This document shows positions 54,139-64,000 of a stretch of DNA of 64,000 nt, in pieces. The stretch covers positions 1,708,001 through 1,772,000 of the forward strand of contig CM061243.1 in the NCBI GenBank assembly GCA_030848705.1. The letters run 5' to 3'. Source of the stretch: Heracleum sosnowskyi (taxonomy: Eukaryota; Streptophyta; Magnoliopsida; Apiales; Apiaceae). Each line of letters begins with the position of its first letter. Position 1 is the first letter of the stretch. Both the position numbers and the translations under genes were made by a program. A model generated the notes under the pieces. The model did no database searches and was not told the origin of the DNA. It was given only the letters and a program-made list of their open reading frames with translations.

Positions 54139-55738
54139 ATGGAGGACGACCCAAACTTTCTTCTTGATGAGCTCACAGTAAAAGATAGAGTAAAGAAGTT
54201 CAACCAAAGTTCGATCGAATGTACTTTTTTGACAAAAAGTTTGAGGAACTTAGTTAAAGGGATAGTTTCGGTAAAGGATAAACAATTTTCATGGGCGAAC
54301 CCAGAACATTACAACTTAAAATTGTGGGATAAAAAGGAATCTCCAGTCCCAGAGGCAGTGCTGCAACAAAAAGGTATGTGAGATTATTTCTTTTTATTCT
54401 ATGATGAAAAAGAATATTATAAAATTTGTAGAACTAGTTTGCCTCATGTTTAGAATGAAAACAGTATAGTATTCTTCTATCATCTATGTCTCAGTTTTGG
54501 CCTTTAATGAGCATGCAACTATACCGGTTATTTGACTGTTAGATCTTAATACATTGTTGATCTTTAATTGTGATAAGAAAAGTTATCGTTATTTCTAGTG
54601 ATTTATGGCCCCTGCAAATCACGGTTAGTTTTTAATTATTCTTCTATTCTTTCAATAATTTTAAAATAGCATATAATATTAGTATTTGATGGAATTTTGC
54701 ATTTAATTATATTCTTTTAAAATCAATTTTGAAAATTTTAGTTTTCATATATTATTGGTGAGAATCGAACCAGCCTCTACTCTCTAGAACAAAATATGTG
54801 AGGGGGACCAACCCTCAATCTCATCTATGTTTATCTGAAAAAAAAATTGAATAAACTATGGGGTGCCTAATATTTTTCGTATTTTTTTAATTTGTTAAGT
54901 GATGTAGCTGAAACAAAAATTACGAAAATCACAAGTTTACTGATCTAATCTGTTTTGAAATTCAACAGATATGTGTATTCCCTACCAGGTCTATTATTTT
55001 ATAAAGTTTCATATGAACCTGATTGCAAAATTGAGTGGGGAACCTGTTGCTGCGGTGCCTGAAATATCTCTGGCGTACTTGCTTTCAATTTTTCGCAAAT
55101 TGAAACCGGAAAACAGAACATTTGAAGCTATGTTGTTAGAGTTGCACAACAAAGGCTTTCTTGCAGAGAAAGATTTTGATGAGAGGAAGGGAACTACAAA
55201 ACAAGTGAGTTTTTATATAATAAATAAATTGTTACTCTGGATGCGATGAGATAGCCTCAAGTTTAAAAAGTCATTGTCCACGTTAAATAATTTGCAGGGA
55301 GCTAAAAGGTTTTATATGCATTGGAGCTTAGAGATGGAGCTTGAAGACTATGAAAGCACGGAGAAATTCGAAGAAGAACTCAAGAAATGCATTCTCTATC
55401 ATGGAGGTGTTTTAGCCGAAATCGAGATGACAAAAGAATTTAATCCCTACGGAACAACATGTAAAGGGGTCGGAACTAAAAGAGAAGAACAGATTACTAC
55501 TAGTAAGAACGACGTAATTGAAATGCCTTTGGGCCATGCCTTGACGATAATTAGTTGGAAGGAGACACCGAAAGGTTTGAAGTTTATGTACCTTAATTGC
55601 CATGGCAAAGATTGGGGTTTACCTCCTTATACAAAAGCTCCAAGGAAAGGGTTTGGTTGGATAAAAAGTAAAGACCTATTCCGTGTGTACGTGCCACAAG
55701 TTCTCAAGCCCGCCGAATCATTCAAAGCTAATCCATGA
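54139..55738 (+). CDS. Papain-fold (C1A-like) protein, three exons, catalytic Cys apparently replaced
   Basis: Exons 54139-54373, 54969-55204 and 55298-55738 give 912 bp and 303 residues. Introns are GT-AG and joins keep frame (GTATGT/CAACAG, GTGAGT/TTGCAG). No signal peptide or inhibitor prodomain is evident. Around residue 75, LQQKDMCIPYQVYYF aligns with the papain QGxCGSCWAF motif: the oxyanion Gln and disulfide Cys match, but the nucleophile position reads Tyr and the next Trp is Gln. The C-terminal half has FEEELKKCILYHGGVLAEIE (like EELxxxVxxxGPVSVAI), GHALTIISW with the His, and YLNCHGKDWG with the Asn of NSWGxxWG, then KGFGWI. So the His-Asn pair is kept and the Cys is lost, suggesting a non-proteolytic role, an inference. 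The family assignment is from fold pattern only. Confidence 0.68.
54755..54830 (-). repeat. tRNA-like fragment, possible SINE head
   Basis: Inside intron 1 of the papain-fold gene the minus strand has GGCTGGTTCGATTCTCACC, close to a tRNA B box (GGTTCGANTCC). No complete cloverleaf could be drawn. Confidence 0.25.
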
Positions 55739-56460
55739 CATATTAATTAGTTTTCATATAGTTTAATATAGTTGAATTTTACTTGTTTAAATTGAACCTC
55801 TCCGTTTATGTGAAATAGAAGCCGGAGGGTCTAGTTGATCGATGAGAAGCGGGTTGAGGCCCATCCTAATTGGATCATGTTTCCTCGTCAACTCCATATT
55901 TTTTATTTTCTTCAGATTTAGTGATTAAATTAATTTTTTTATGTTGGCTAATGTAATTTAAGTGCTCCTTTCACTTTTCATTCAGTTGATGTGTTACTAC
56001 ATACTAGCATATATCAAAATAAACCGTTTGAATGAAATAATTTCCTGAAAATTTTGTTACATGTACTTATAATTCCAGTGAAACTCAAAATAAGATCACA
56101 CGCCTACCAACATCTATCAATTATAATTACTCCAGTGGTAATTATATATATATATTAACTCTTATATTTTGTCATATTATATATATTATATATGATCCTT
56201 TTTTTAAGAAAGTTTTCCTCTTTTAACTTGTATAAGATTCATTTAATTACCACTTTTGTACTATCTAATATTTTTAAGAATATCATCTTTCAATTATTTT
56301 AACTCAGGACCAAATAACTATTTCAAACATAATTAAATTTATTCAGTAATTCAATTTTGACTAATCAATTTATTTTTATTACATAATGTTATTATATAAA
56401 TTCATATTAATATTAACTAAAGAGAAAAATGGTAATCAGATTAACCTAATTTCAGCAATA
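55739..56460. other. Downstream region of the papain-fold gene
   Basis: Probably 3' untranslated sequence followed by AT-rich DNA. I see no gene. Confidence 0.4.
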
Positions 56461-56472
56461 TTCTTATATCAG

Positions 56473-56574
56473 GCTAAACGACACATGCTCTGGAATGTTA
56501 CAGAATTAAAAGATAACCCGTACATCTCGTTCGGGTACCGCTCGTCAGTCGTGATAAAGCCAACGTACAAGTAA
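56473..56574 (+). other. Short coding-like stretch, unrecognised
   Basis: After an acceptor-like TTATATCAG (ending 56472) about 33 codons read KRHMLWNVTELKDNPYISFG and YRSSVVIKPTYK before a TAA. Base composition is less AT-rich than the surroundings, as for a former last exon. No family recognised. Confidence 0.25.
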
Positions 56575-56917
56575 CTGTTTCCATATTTTTATTACTCTTA
56601 TTTATTTCCCTTTTCTTATATGTGCTACAATGATTATTTGGTTACCTGATGTAGGCATTAGGGTTATATGAGGTTAATCTGACCTCCTCTTTACTCTTAA
56701 CTAAAAATATGATAAGACATATTTACATTACGTGATATTATTATCAAAATTTTTGAAATTGGTAGAATACATATCACGTACCATATTTCTTTTCAAAATA
56801 GAAAATTTTAAAAATAATTTGAATACCATCATTTTACTCAAATGTTAAAGTAATAGTAAAAATAGAATACATGTCAGATTTATGTAAAAGAATTATTAAC
56901 TCTAAATTAAAAAATTA

Positions 56918-57004
56918 TGTAACACAATTGTTAGAAGGATGAATTATTTAAATGAGATAGCGGTTTAGTTCACCACAAGAAATAAATTAACTCATTTTTT
57001 CCCA
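56918..57004 (+). repeat. SINE-like unit 1 (tRNA-derived)
   Basis: GTAACACAATTGTTAGAAGG resembles a tRNA A box and GCGGTTTAGTTCACC a degenerate B box. It shares its whole course, including ATTAACTCATT, with unit 2. Confidence 0.35.
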
Positions 57005-57135
57005 ATAAAAAAGAGAATGACAATTTGGTTTTGAAATTGGTTTTACATACAATATTACAAAACTAATATACAAAATTTCAAAAATAATGAGAATCACCAT
57101 GTAAAAGGATTTTTAAATCAGAACCAAAAAAACAA

Positions 57136-57220
57136 TGTAGCACAATGGTTGGAAGGATGAATTGTTTAGAGGAGGTCGGTGGTTCAATTCACCATTTGAA
57201 CAAAATTAACTCATTATTTC
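57136..57220 (+). repeat. SINE-like unit 2 (tRNA-derived)
   Basis: GTAGCACAATGGTTGGAAGG (A-box like) and GGTGGTTCAATTCACC (B-box like) are 30 bp apart, as in tRNA-derived SINE heads. An AT-rich body follows. Confidence 0.4.
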
Positions 57221-58315
57221 TTATTAAATAAGCGAGTGGCATATGCATGTAATTTTGTAACATGTAGGGGTATAACTGTAATTTCAATTTCATAGGTGGT
57301 TTATTGGCTCAAAATACCCCTAAATTATCCCCTTGTTCTCCTATTATATATAAAATGGATTTTGTCTAGTTTAACCTAAATGGCTATGACTGCAGCTTGT
57401 AGTTTATATATCTCAAATTTGTAGATCTTCAAAGATAAAAATAAAATTGACTTTACGCAAATTTCCATATGAATTTAGGTTCTTTGGTTTTTACAGGCTA
57501 CAACATATATTAGAGGATACTTCTAAATGTATATGTTGTCACTTGTCACTGACTGTGGCTAATAATTCTTATCTTGTTTTGGTTTATGCTAATAATTTTG
57601 CCAAAGTGTGAGTACTAAGTTTTAGCTTAGCATTGTTAATTCTGTCCAAATGTGATCATGCTTAATTAGTAGTTAGAATAAGGGGACATTTGTTTACGGC
57701 TTAACACCGCTGAACGAGTTGCCACATTGACTGCTTCTGGCATTCAGTTTATTTGGCACGAGATTTCAAGCAGCTGGATGGATCATATTTTTCTGAATGA
57801 TTCATCTATAAATTCTAAGCCGGGCGATTCAGCAGCTCATGAGCACAATCAAGGACCCCCCCCATGTGACATGCATGAGATACCTCACTTTGCATATGTG
57901 TTTATAGGAATAATTTTTTTAAGAATGTGAGTTCACTGAACTGTTAATTTATAATATTATTATATCATATTAAATGTTATATTGTTGAGTTAATTAAATA
58001 TTTTAATCTTGATTTGTTCCTTATGAACAATTCCTTTTTTGCTAAGCTTATTTGAACAATTTTAATGATATTTGTTATATTGTTACATTTAAATATGATA
58101 TTAATTATAGAAGGTGTTGATGTCCAAAAGTTCACATTCAGAAGTCTATGAAATAAAGACCAGATAATTACATCTACGTGTATTGATACATGAGGAAAGG
58201 TGACTGATGGCCTCTGAGACCAGCACCGCCGTCTTACGGCCTGCGGAGAAATGGAGACCAAGGCCCCCAATCGCTAGACGCGTGTCGGCCTCGCATGGAC
58301 CTGTCACACCCTAGG

Positions 58316-58545
58316 TTTCAGAAACCCTCCACCTGTGGGCGTAGGCTACACCAGTCACCTACTCTACGGGGATGTAGGCTGACATGCAGACACCTGGCTG
58401 AAGCCTCGTCACCTAGTCTAGGCAACAGATCTCCAGGTGGTGGACGAACCGGCCTCCTATAATCGGAGTTGTTCATCAAGGTCAACGAGGTCATCACCCT
58501 CCTCTCTACCTGATTCTCATATATACTAGCAGCCAACTTTCTAAT
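58316..58545. other. Upstream part of a Tat-like gag, start not resolved
   Basis: GC-richer than its surroundings and continuous with the gag frame below, but no clean start codon or reading frame was found. An acceptor-like CCCGACAG lies at 58552-58559. Confidence 0.3.
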
Positions 58546-60576
58546 TTGCGAGCCCGACAGAGGTATATGCAAGAACAAATGGACATATTAACAGCACAGA
58601 TGGCCAGAAATTATTACGGTGCTCATCACCCGCCATACTACCCAGAGAATATCACGCCGCCATTTAATACACAGCAACCAGAGCACCGTGGGTCATATCA
58701 GTCAGGCTCGTCATCAAGGAGAACCACCTCTCGACAAACTTCAAGTTCTAACTGAAGCGCTCCACACCTGGGAAGCCGCTCCTCTTCTGGATCGCAAAGG
58801 ACGGTATTTCCAGAGTCTTCTGGGCATGGAGGACCTGAAAGACGTAGGTCACAACGAGAGCGCACTCCCGTGTCTAGCCAGAGAAGGAGGTCTAGGACCC
58901 ATGTACGTCATAGGCGCACTCCCTCTATCATAATTCAACAGAACGCTCAGTCCCGTCATCCTGAAGAACAGGGAGAGATGATGGTTAGACTGGCCAGGCT
59001 AGAAGAAATGGCAACGACACCTTTCATAGAGATGAGCACCGGAAGGTCGCCTTTTACTGAAATCCTGGAAGCAGCGCAAGTAGACCAAGGAGTGAAAATC
59101 ACTGGTCTTGAATCTTTTGATGGTACTTCTGACCCTAATGATCATTTGAGTTATTATGAAAATTTGATGATTTGTCACAGATATAATGATATTACCAAGT
59201 GCCGTCTATTCATATCCACGCTCAAAGCATACGCTCGAACGTGTTTCTCAGGACTATCTCCAAGGAGTATAAACTCTTGGGAAGAGCTTAAGATAGCCTT
59301 CCTAGCCAAGTTCCGTATCAACACTCCATATGCCGTCCACACCATATCTCTGGAAAACGTTAAGCAAGAACGCGGGGAATCTTTGAGGGATTACATTGAG
59401 AAATTCAAGACAACGGCTTCGAAGGTAAGAGAGCTACGACCAACTAATGTCGTAGATTCTTTTATTAGAAATATGAATTATCAGGAGTGCAGAGATTGCT
59501 GCAAGGAGTTATGCAACAAAGAACCCACGGATCTTTATGAAGCCTACGGAATTACGTCGGCCTATATTGCAACCGACGAGAGAATCAGAGCCTATTATCC
59601 TAGCTCTAGGGATGAAGCCTCAGGGTCCGGGCATACAGCAATGCAAGTTGATGGGATGGAAGACTTTTGGGGAAAAGGTCCGAAAAATTTCCCTTTGGAC
59701 CGACGACCTCGCCCTCGCCAAGCCCGGTAAGAGCCCAGCTTCACTCCACTGAACAAGAGTCCATCCTTTATCCTAAGGGAAATCCGAGGCCAAGATTATT
59801 TTCAAGCACCCCCTCCAATGAGGACCCCTGCGGACAAGAGAGATAGATCACGATTCTGTGATTACCATGCTATTATTGAACATAACACTGATGAGTGCAC
59901 CTCCCTCAAGTATTTCCTGGAGAGGCTTGTAAACAAAGGATTGATGAAGAACTACATCTGCACGGTCAACAATGCCCTTCCACAGCCACAACCTCAAGCT
60001 TCCAACCCCCAACCCAAGCGGGTAATCGATATGATCATAGGAGGGGACCTTCCCCTGACAGAAACGCATGAAGTACTTCAACTGGAAACATCACAAAGAG
60101 CCTTTAGGTATTCAAAGACTCCCATTTCTTTCACAGATGCTGATTATCCGAAAGGGGATGTGTGCCGCAGTGGCCCCCTTACGGTTCAACTAGACATTGC
60201 TGACCAAGATGTTCGGAAGGTACTTATAGATAATGGCTCTTCCGTAGACATAATCTTTCGGCACACCTTGAGGAGAATGGATCTGGGAGAACGACAGGAA
60301 GAACAGAGGGCCGAAGATAAACGAGGACCCCTCTATGGTTTTGGTAATAATGATGTGCCCATTTAAGGGACCATTGATTTGCCCACAACATTTGGTACCC
60401 CCTCCCCCCCACAAGAGGTAACTGCCCTTGTCAAATACTACATTATCGATATTGCTTATTCGTATAATGTTATTATAGGGAGACCTACTCTGTTTTTCTT
60501 GGGAGTCATTATTTCAACCCCTCATATCAAAGTGAAGTTCCCTACGGGCTGGGGCCCGGGAAAGTTAAGAATCTGA
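58546..60576 (+). pseudogene. Tat-like Ty3/gypsy gag-protease fragment with three in-frame stops
   Basis: One frame runs throughout, interrupted by stops at 58753-58755, 59728-59730 and 60364-60366. It has a Gln/Arg-rich N-terminal part, then the retrotransposon gag domain (ITGLESFDGTSDPNDHLSYY, CRLFISTLKAYARTCFSGLS, WEELKIAFLAKF, ESLRDYIEKF). A zinc-binding-like FCDYHAIIEHNTDECTSLK follows, then the retropepsin region with VLIDNGSSVDIIF and NVIIGRPTLFF. Compared with Tat-A (VDNGASVDILF) it is a different family. Sequence after about 60730 is unrelated AT-rich DNA, so RT and integrase are missing. Confidence 0.85.
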
Positions 60577-62065
60577 TAGTGAAGCCTCTCGTCTCTGCTA
60601 TTCGGCTTCCCTATGCCTGGCTCAAACCAATCCCAGAAAGAGAAAGTACTATGGGGAGTCTAAAGGGGACCGCAATCCTAAAAGCGATGCTGGGGCGACC
60701 AAATCGCTCCCTCCACAAGTTCTCTTGATCGAAGACTTCTAACATGATCCTCAAGAAGGGGTTTTAGTAATTAAAAATAGAAAATGTAACATGTCTTAGT
60801 AGAATAGATATTTCCCCGTGAGATAGTAGACATTTTAAAATAGGTAAACTTTTTTAAATAAATAAAGCCATTAAAATAGTCTTAAAATAAATAAGTAAGG
60901 ATTACCCGTAACATTTTGGAAAATGAGATATTTTAGTAAGGAAAAATAGAAAAGGTAATGTGTTTTAATTGAAAAAGATAATTGCGCGTGATATTTTTGG
61001 AAAACGTGGAGATTTTGTTAGAAAATAGAAAAAGTAGCTGAAAAATGTATTTGGTTATAAATAGGAAATGTTATTACTTAATATTTTTGTTTACAAATAA
61101 GTAAGGTTAATTAAGTAAAAATACAAAATAATAAAAACAGAAAAGTTAACATGTTTTAGTTAAAAAAATAATTGCTCGTGATATTTTTGGAAAATGAGGA
61201 GATTTTGTTAGAAAAATAGAAAAAGATAATGTTTTTAAGCTAAAAAAGATAATCGATTATAAATATGTCTTATTATTTAATAATTATTTTTTATAAATAA
61301 GTAAGGGTAATTAAGTAAAATCACGATGTACAAAAAAACAGGTACCCATAAAATCGTGCTATGCACGAATTGTTTTTAATAATTGTTATTTTATTATTCA
61401 TGTTTTGATATTTTATTAATTGTATTTGTCAAAAAAAATAATTTGGCATGTTAAAATATGTGATTTTAAATAATTCAAAGCATTAAAATATGTTTTAAAA
61501 TAAATAAGTAAGATTTTGACGGGTATATTTTTGGAAAAGGAGGGGTTTTAGTAAGAAAAAATAGAAAAAAACATGTTTTAATTGAAAAAGATAATTGCCC
61601 GTGATATTTTTGGAAAAATAAAGGATTTTGTTAGAAAAAATAAAAAAGATAATGTGTTTTAGTTGAAATAGACAATTGGTTATAAATAATATATACACGG
61701 ATTATTAGTTATTATTTTATTATTTACGTTTTACTATTTTGTTAATTAGATTCGTTAAAAAATAAGTAGGCATCAGGCATGTTGAAATAGGTAAATTTTT
61801 TTAAATAATTAAAAGTATTAAAATAGATTTTAAAATAGGTAACGGTTTGTCCATGATATATTTGGAAAAAAAGGATAGTAAGAAAAATAGAAAATATAAC
61901 ATAATTTAGTTGAAAAGGATAATTTCCCGTGATATTTTTGAAAAATGAGAGAATTTTGTTAGGCCAAATAGAAAATTAATGTGTTTTAGCTGAAAAAGGT
62001 AATTAATATTTAATGTAATTATTATTTTAAATAATTAAAAGTATTAAAAGAAGTTTTAAAATAAA
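60577..62065. repeat. Short Tat leftover, then Helitron-like AT-rich repeats
   Basis: Bases 60577-60740 read as the linker after protease. From 60745 the sequence is AT-rich with recurring GTGATATTTTTGGAAAA, GTAAGAAAAAATAGAAAA and GGTTATAAATA words, as in 34.9-38.3 kb. TCGTGCTATGCACGA (61352-61366) is a perfect 6-bp-stem hairpin like those near Helitron 3' ends, but CTAG is missing. No gene. Confidence 0.5.
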
Positions 62066-62569
62066 TGTTATGGATTAAAAAATGTACTTGTGTATTTAAT
62101 GCTAAGGTTTAATGAGTTTCGAGCTTTAATGGCTGCACTTGTGTTTCGAGACTAAATCGGTCCTCACAAGATGCCTACGTATCTCAATTATTACTGAGAA
62201 TCAAGCCAAAGACGTAGTTCTGATTGTAGGATCAGGGACCTTATATAGGCGTCTGGAGCCTAGTATTTATGGTATGTTTAGGAGACTTAGCGAATAAGTC
62301 TCCTTATTGATAATAGATAAACATCGTATTTCTTGCTGGATGATTCGTTTCCTTGTTGATAAAGGCTGTGACTCATTGATTGCCTTTAATTGGGATTCTG
62401 GATCCTTCTTTGACCAATTTTCCATTATTTGGGCTCTTTTCATGAGCTGTATATTTTCCCTATTCATTAATTACGAAATTAATGAATAATTAGGGTGTCA
62501 GGCCTTAAATATCGGCCTTTCCATTGAATAGTCAATTATATTTCTATAATTACTTTTCTATCCATATCA
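62066..62569 (-). repeat. 3' LTR of Tat-B
   Basis: 504 bp, TGATATGG to CATAACA on the minus strand, aligned end to end with the Tat-A LTR. It lacks the 33-bp repeats and about 220 bp around them. TATATAAGG (near 62241) is the likely TATA box. Confidence 0.85.
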
Positions 62570-62732
62570 TTTGCCCCCCAACTTCTGGGAAAATCTCCTC
62601 AGGGTTTTCGTAGAAGTTATAAGTCATTTTTCGAGATTCGAGATCTTATTTTTCACGAATTTTTGCTCCACTTTCCTGGAAAATAATTAATAATAATTAT
62701 TTTTCCTTTATTTCTTGGAAAATCTGTGTTCT

Positions 62733-63230
62733 GGGCGTGCATACCCCCGCCTAGGAGACGTTCTAGGTTACCACGCCTAGAAACAATGTCTCCTGGGCGT
62801 GGGTCTTTCAAAGTTGGCTCAAGGAGCTTCTTGGCGTGGGTACCCCCGCCTAGGAGACATTCTAGGTTGCCACGCCTAGAAACCATGTCTCCTGGGCGTG
62901 GGTCTTTCAAAATTGGCTCAAAGAGCTTCTGGGCGTGGGTACCCCCGCCTAGGAGACGTTCTAGGTTGCCACGCCTAGAAACTATGTCTCCTGGGCGTGG
63001 GTCTTTCAAAATTGGCTCAAAGAGCTTCTGGGCGTGGGTACCCCCGCCTAGGAGACGTTCTAGGTTGCCACGCCTAGAAACTATGTCTCCTGGGCGTGGG
63101 TCTTTCAAAATTGGCTCAAAGAGCTTCTGGGCGTGGGTACCCCTGCCTAGGAGATGTTCTAGGTTGCCACGTCTAGGAACTATGTCTCCTGGGCGTGGGT
63201 CTTTCAAAATTGGCTCAAAGAGCTTCTGGG
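62733..63230. repeat. 99-bp tandem repeat, five units, hairpin-forming, in Tat-B 3' region
   Basis: Units start near 62733, 62832, 62931, 63030 and 63129. Each contains AGGAGACGTTCTAGG and, a few bases on, CCTAGAAACTATGTCTCCT, which pair as a stem; GGCGTGG also pairs with CCACGCC. Because 99 is a multiple of three, both strands stay open for up to 184 codons; this is not a gene. Confidence 0.93.
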
Positions 63231-63658
63231 TTTAAAATGGCTGATCGCGCTTCCCAACATCTATGATAATGTACTAGGATTTCATAGAAGTTATACCGGT
63301 CCTTTTCGAGACTTGGGGTCTTTTTATCCCTTACCTGGGACTTACTACCCTTTTTTGGGGATTTTAATGTACACTAGTGTTTCACGAGTATCGTCTTGGT
63401 GTAAAGTGTGGAGCGACCTACACATTTACGACGATTTTGCCTTATTCGAGGCTAACTTGTCATTTGCATAAGCCTCTTATGTCTTATACCGTCTTGTTTT
63501 GGCTTCAAGCCTTTCATTGAGCATATCGAATGATGGGGTTTGGACTGAATGTCCTAGGTTTATGGGGTTTCAACCCTCACATAATACTCAAGTTTTAAAA
63601 ACTTGGATTTGGTTTTATTAAACCTTATTTCTAGTAGTGAGTCCATTCAGGAAACATT
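63231..63658. other. Spacer between the minisatellite and integrase of Tat-B
   Basis: No gene. It corresponds to the sequence after integrase in Tat-A, including ACTTACTACCC-like and TTTTAAAAACTTGG segments. Confidence 0.5.
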
Positions 63659-64000
63659 TTAAACATAATAAACTTTCAAGTTTGCAGCATGCCAAGTTCT
63701 TGGCACCTCATGCCCTTCGAGGGTTTCTAGCTTGTATGAGCCTCGACCAAATACGTTCTTAACGTGATATGGTTTTTCCCAATTTGGGGCTAACTTGCCT
63801 TTTTGTCCAATTCCGGATGCCTCAATCTTTCGAAGAACCAAGTCTCCTTGTCGAAAGAACCTTTCTTTAACCCTTAGGTTGTAGTAGAAAGATGCCTTCT
63901 TTTGATGCTCAACTATCTTAGCGTTTGCTTCATCTCTAACTTCGTCAATTAGATCTAAGGCTAGCCTCAAGCCTTCTTCATTTGTTTCTTTAATTTGAGC
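63659..64000 (-). CDS. Integrase C-terminal part of Tat-B (runs off the right edge)
   Basis: The frame is open from the window edge to the stop at 63661-63659. It contains DLIDEVRDEANAKIVEHQKK, SFYYNLRVKERFFRQGDLVL, LAPNWEKPYHVKNVFGRG and the end HAANLKVYYV. It aligns without gaps to the Tat-A integrase end (about 95% identical by eye). The zinc domain and DDE core are outside the window. No break is seen in this part. Confidence 0.9.
   Translation of the reverse strand, partial: AQIKETNEEGLRLALDLIDEVRDEANAKIVEHQKKASFYYNLRVKERFFRQGDLVLRKIEASGIGQKGKLAPNWEKPYHVKNVFGRGSYKLETLEGHEVPRTWHAANLKVYYV

Larger units (their letters stand above)
56575..58315. other. Intergenic AT-rich DNA with two SINE-like units
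   Basis: No gene is supported. Two tRNA-like units (56918-57004 and 57136-57220) lie about 220 bp apart. The open stretch at 57727-57930 has no recognisable domain. Confidence 0.4.
62066..64000 (-). mobile_element. Tat-B Ty3/gypsy retrotransposon, 3' end only
   Basis: LTR, polypurine tract (62588-62570), 99-bp minisatellite, spacer and integrase C-terminus in the order expected on the minus strand. It leaves the window to the right. It belongs to the Tat-A family by LTR and integrase but carries a different 3' repeat array and no antisense gene between integrase and LTR. Confidence 0.85.

Noticed and set aside
57136..57200. Possible tRNA gene
   Set aside because: A- and B-box-like words only; acceptor and anticodon arms do not pair, so SINE-like at best.
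57727..57930. Small ORF with GPPPCDMHEIPH
   Set aside because: No family, no promoter, no splice signals; composition typical of chance.
62653..63235. ORFs of 184 and 169 codons on both strands with repeated PRPGDIVSRRGNLE-like text
   Set aside because: Artefact of a 99-bp tandem repeat whose length is divisible by three; non-coding 3' region of Tat-B.

Overview
This is nuclear DNA from a flowering plant, almost certainly a eudicot. It has AT-rich intergenic DNA, spliceosomal introns, plant-type TATA boxes and nested LTR retrotransposons of plant-only lineages (Sirevirus-type Ty1/copia; Tat-type Ty3/gypsy with a second RNase H domain). Repeat style and gene content fit an asterid such as the carrot family, but that is a guess. 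About 85-90% of the window is mobile-element DNA or its decay products. No rRNA, confident tRNA gene or CRISPR is visible.

Left part (1-18.1 kb): a plus-strand Tat element (Tat-A) runs from 8936 to 18094. Its protease is split by a minus-strand Sirevirus (copy 1, 1-8935, whose 3' LTR lies off the window). Tat-A has lost most of its reverse transcriptase but keeps the YVDD end, both RNase H domains, integrase, an intron-bearing antisense gene and its 3' LTR. Its 3' untranslated GGTCGAA repeat array is split by a small non-coding LTR element (13642-16611).

Middle part (18.1-38.4 kb): Helitron-like AT-rich DNA, then the 5' LTR and gag of a third Sirevirus-like copia element (18873-34407). That LTR is split by a structurally complete Sirevirus (copy 2, 18970-30613), which has 541-bp LTRs with 5 differences, a GGATA target duplication, gag, pol and a 4.5-kb env-like third gene region. 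From 34.4 to 38.35 kb there is an LTR remnant and a cluster of Helitron-type repeats, including a higher-order tandem repeat and one non-autonomous Helitron with clear ends.

Gene-bearing part (38.4-58 kb): two host-type genes can be modelled with introns. One is a four-exon DUF3615-family gene (38959-39854). The other is a three-exon gene for a papain-fold protein that appears to have lost its catalytic cysteine (54139-55738). Around the first gene lie fragments of UBP6, PP2A B55, a nucleoredoxin-like gene and a DUF4283 gene. Between the two genes is a direct duplication of a Ty1/copia element (42.3-46.2 and 46.4-52.0 kb). One copy carries a 2.0-kb microhomology deletion, and the other is flanked by an expanded (TTC)53 tract.

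Right part (58-64 kb): a Tat-like gag-protease fragment (58.5-60.6 kb) with in-frame stops, then more Helitron-like AT-rich DNA. Last is a minus-strand Tat element (Tat-B) related to Tat-A, seen as its 3' LTR, a 99-bp hairpin-forming minisatellite and the integrase C-terminus running off the right edge.
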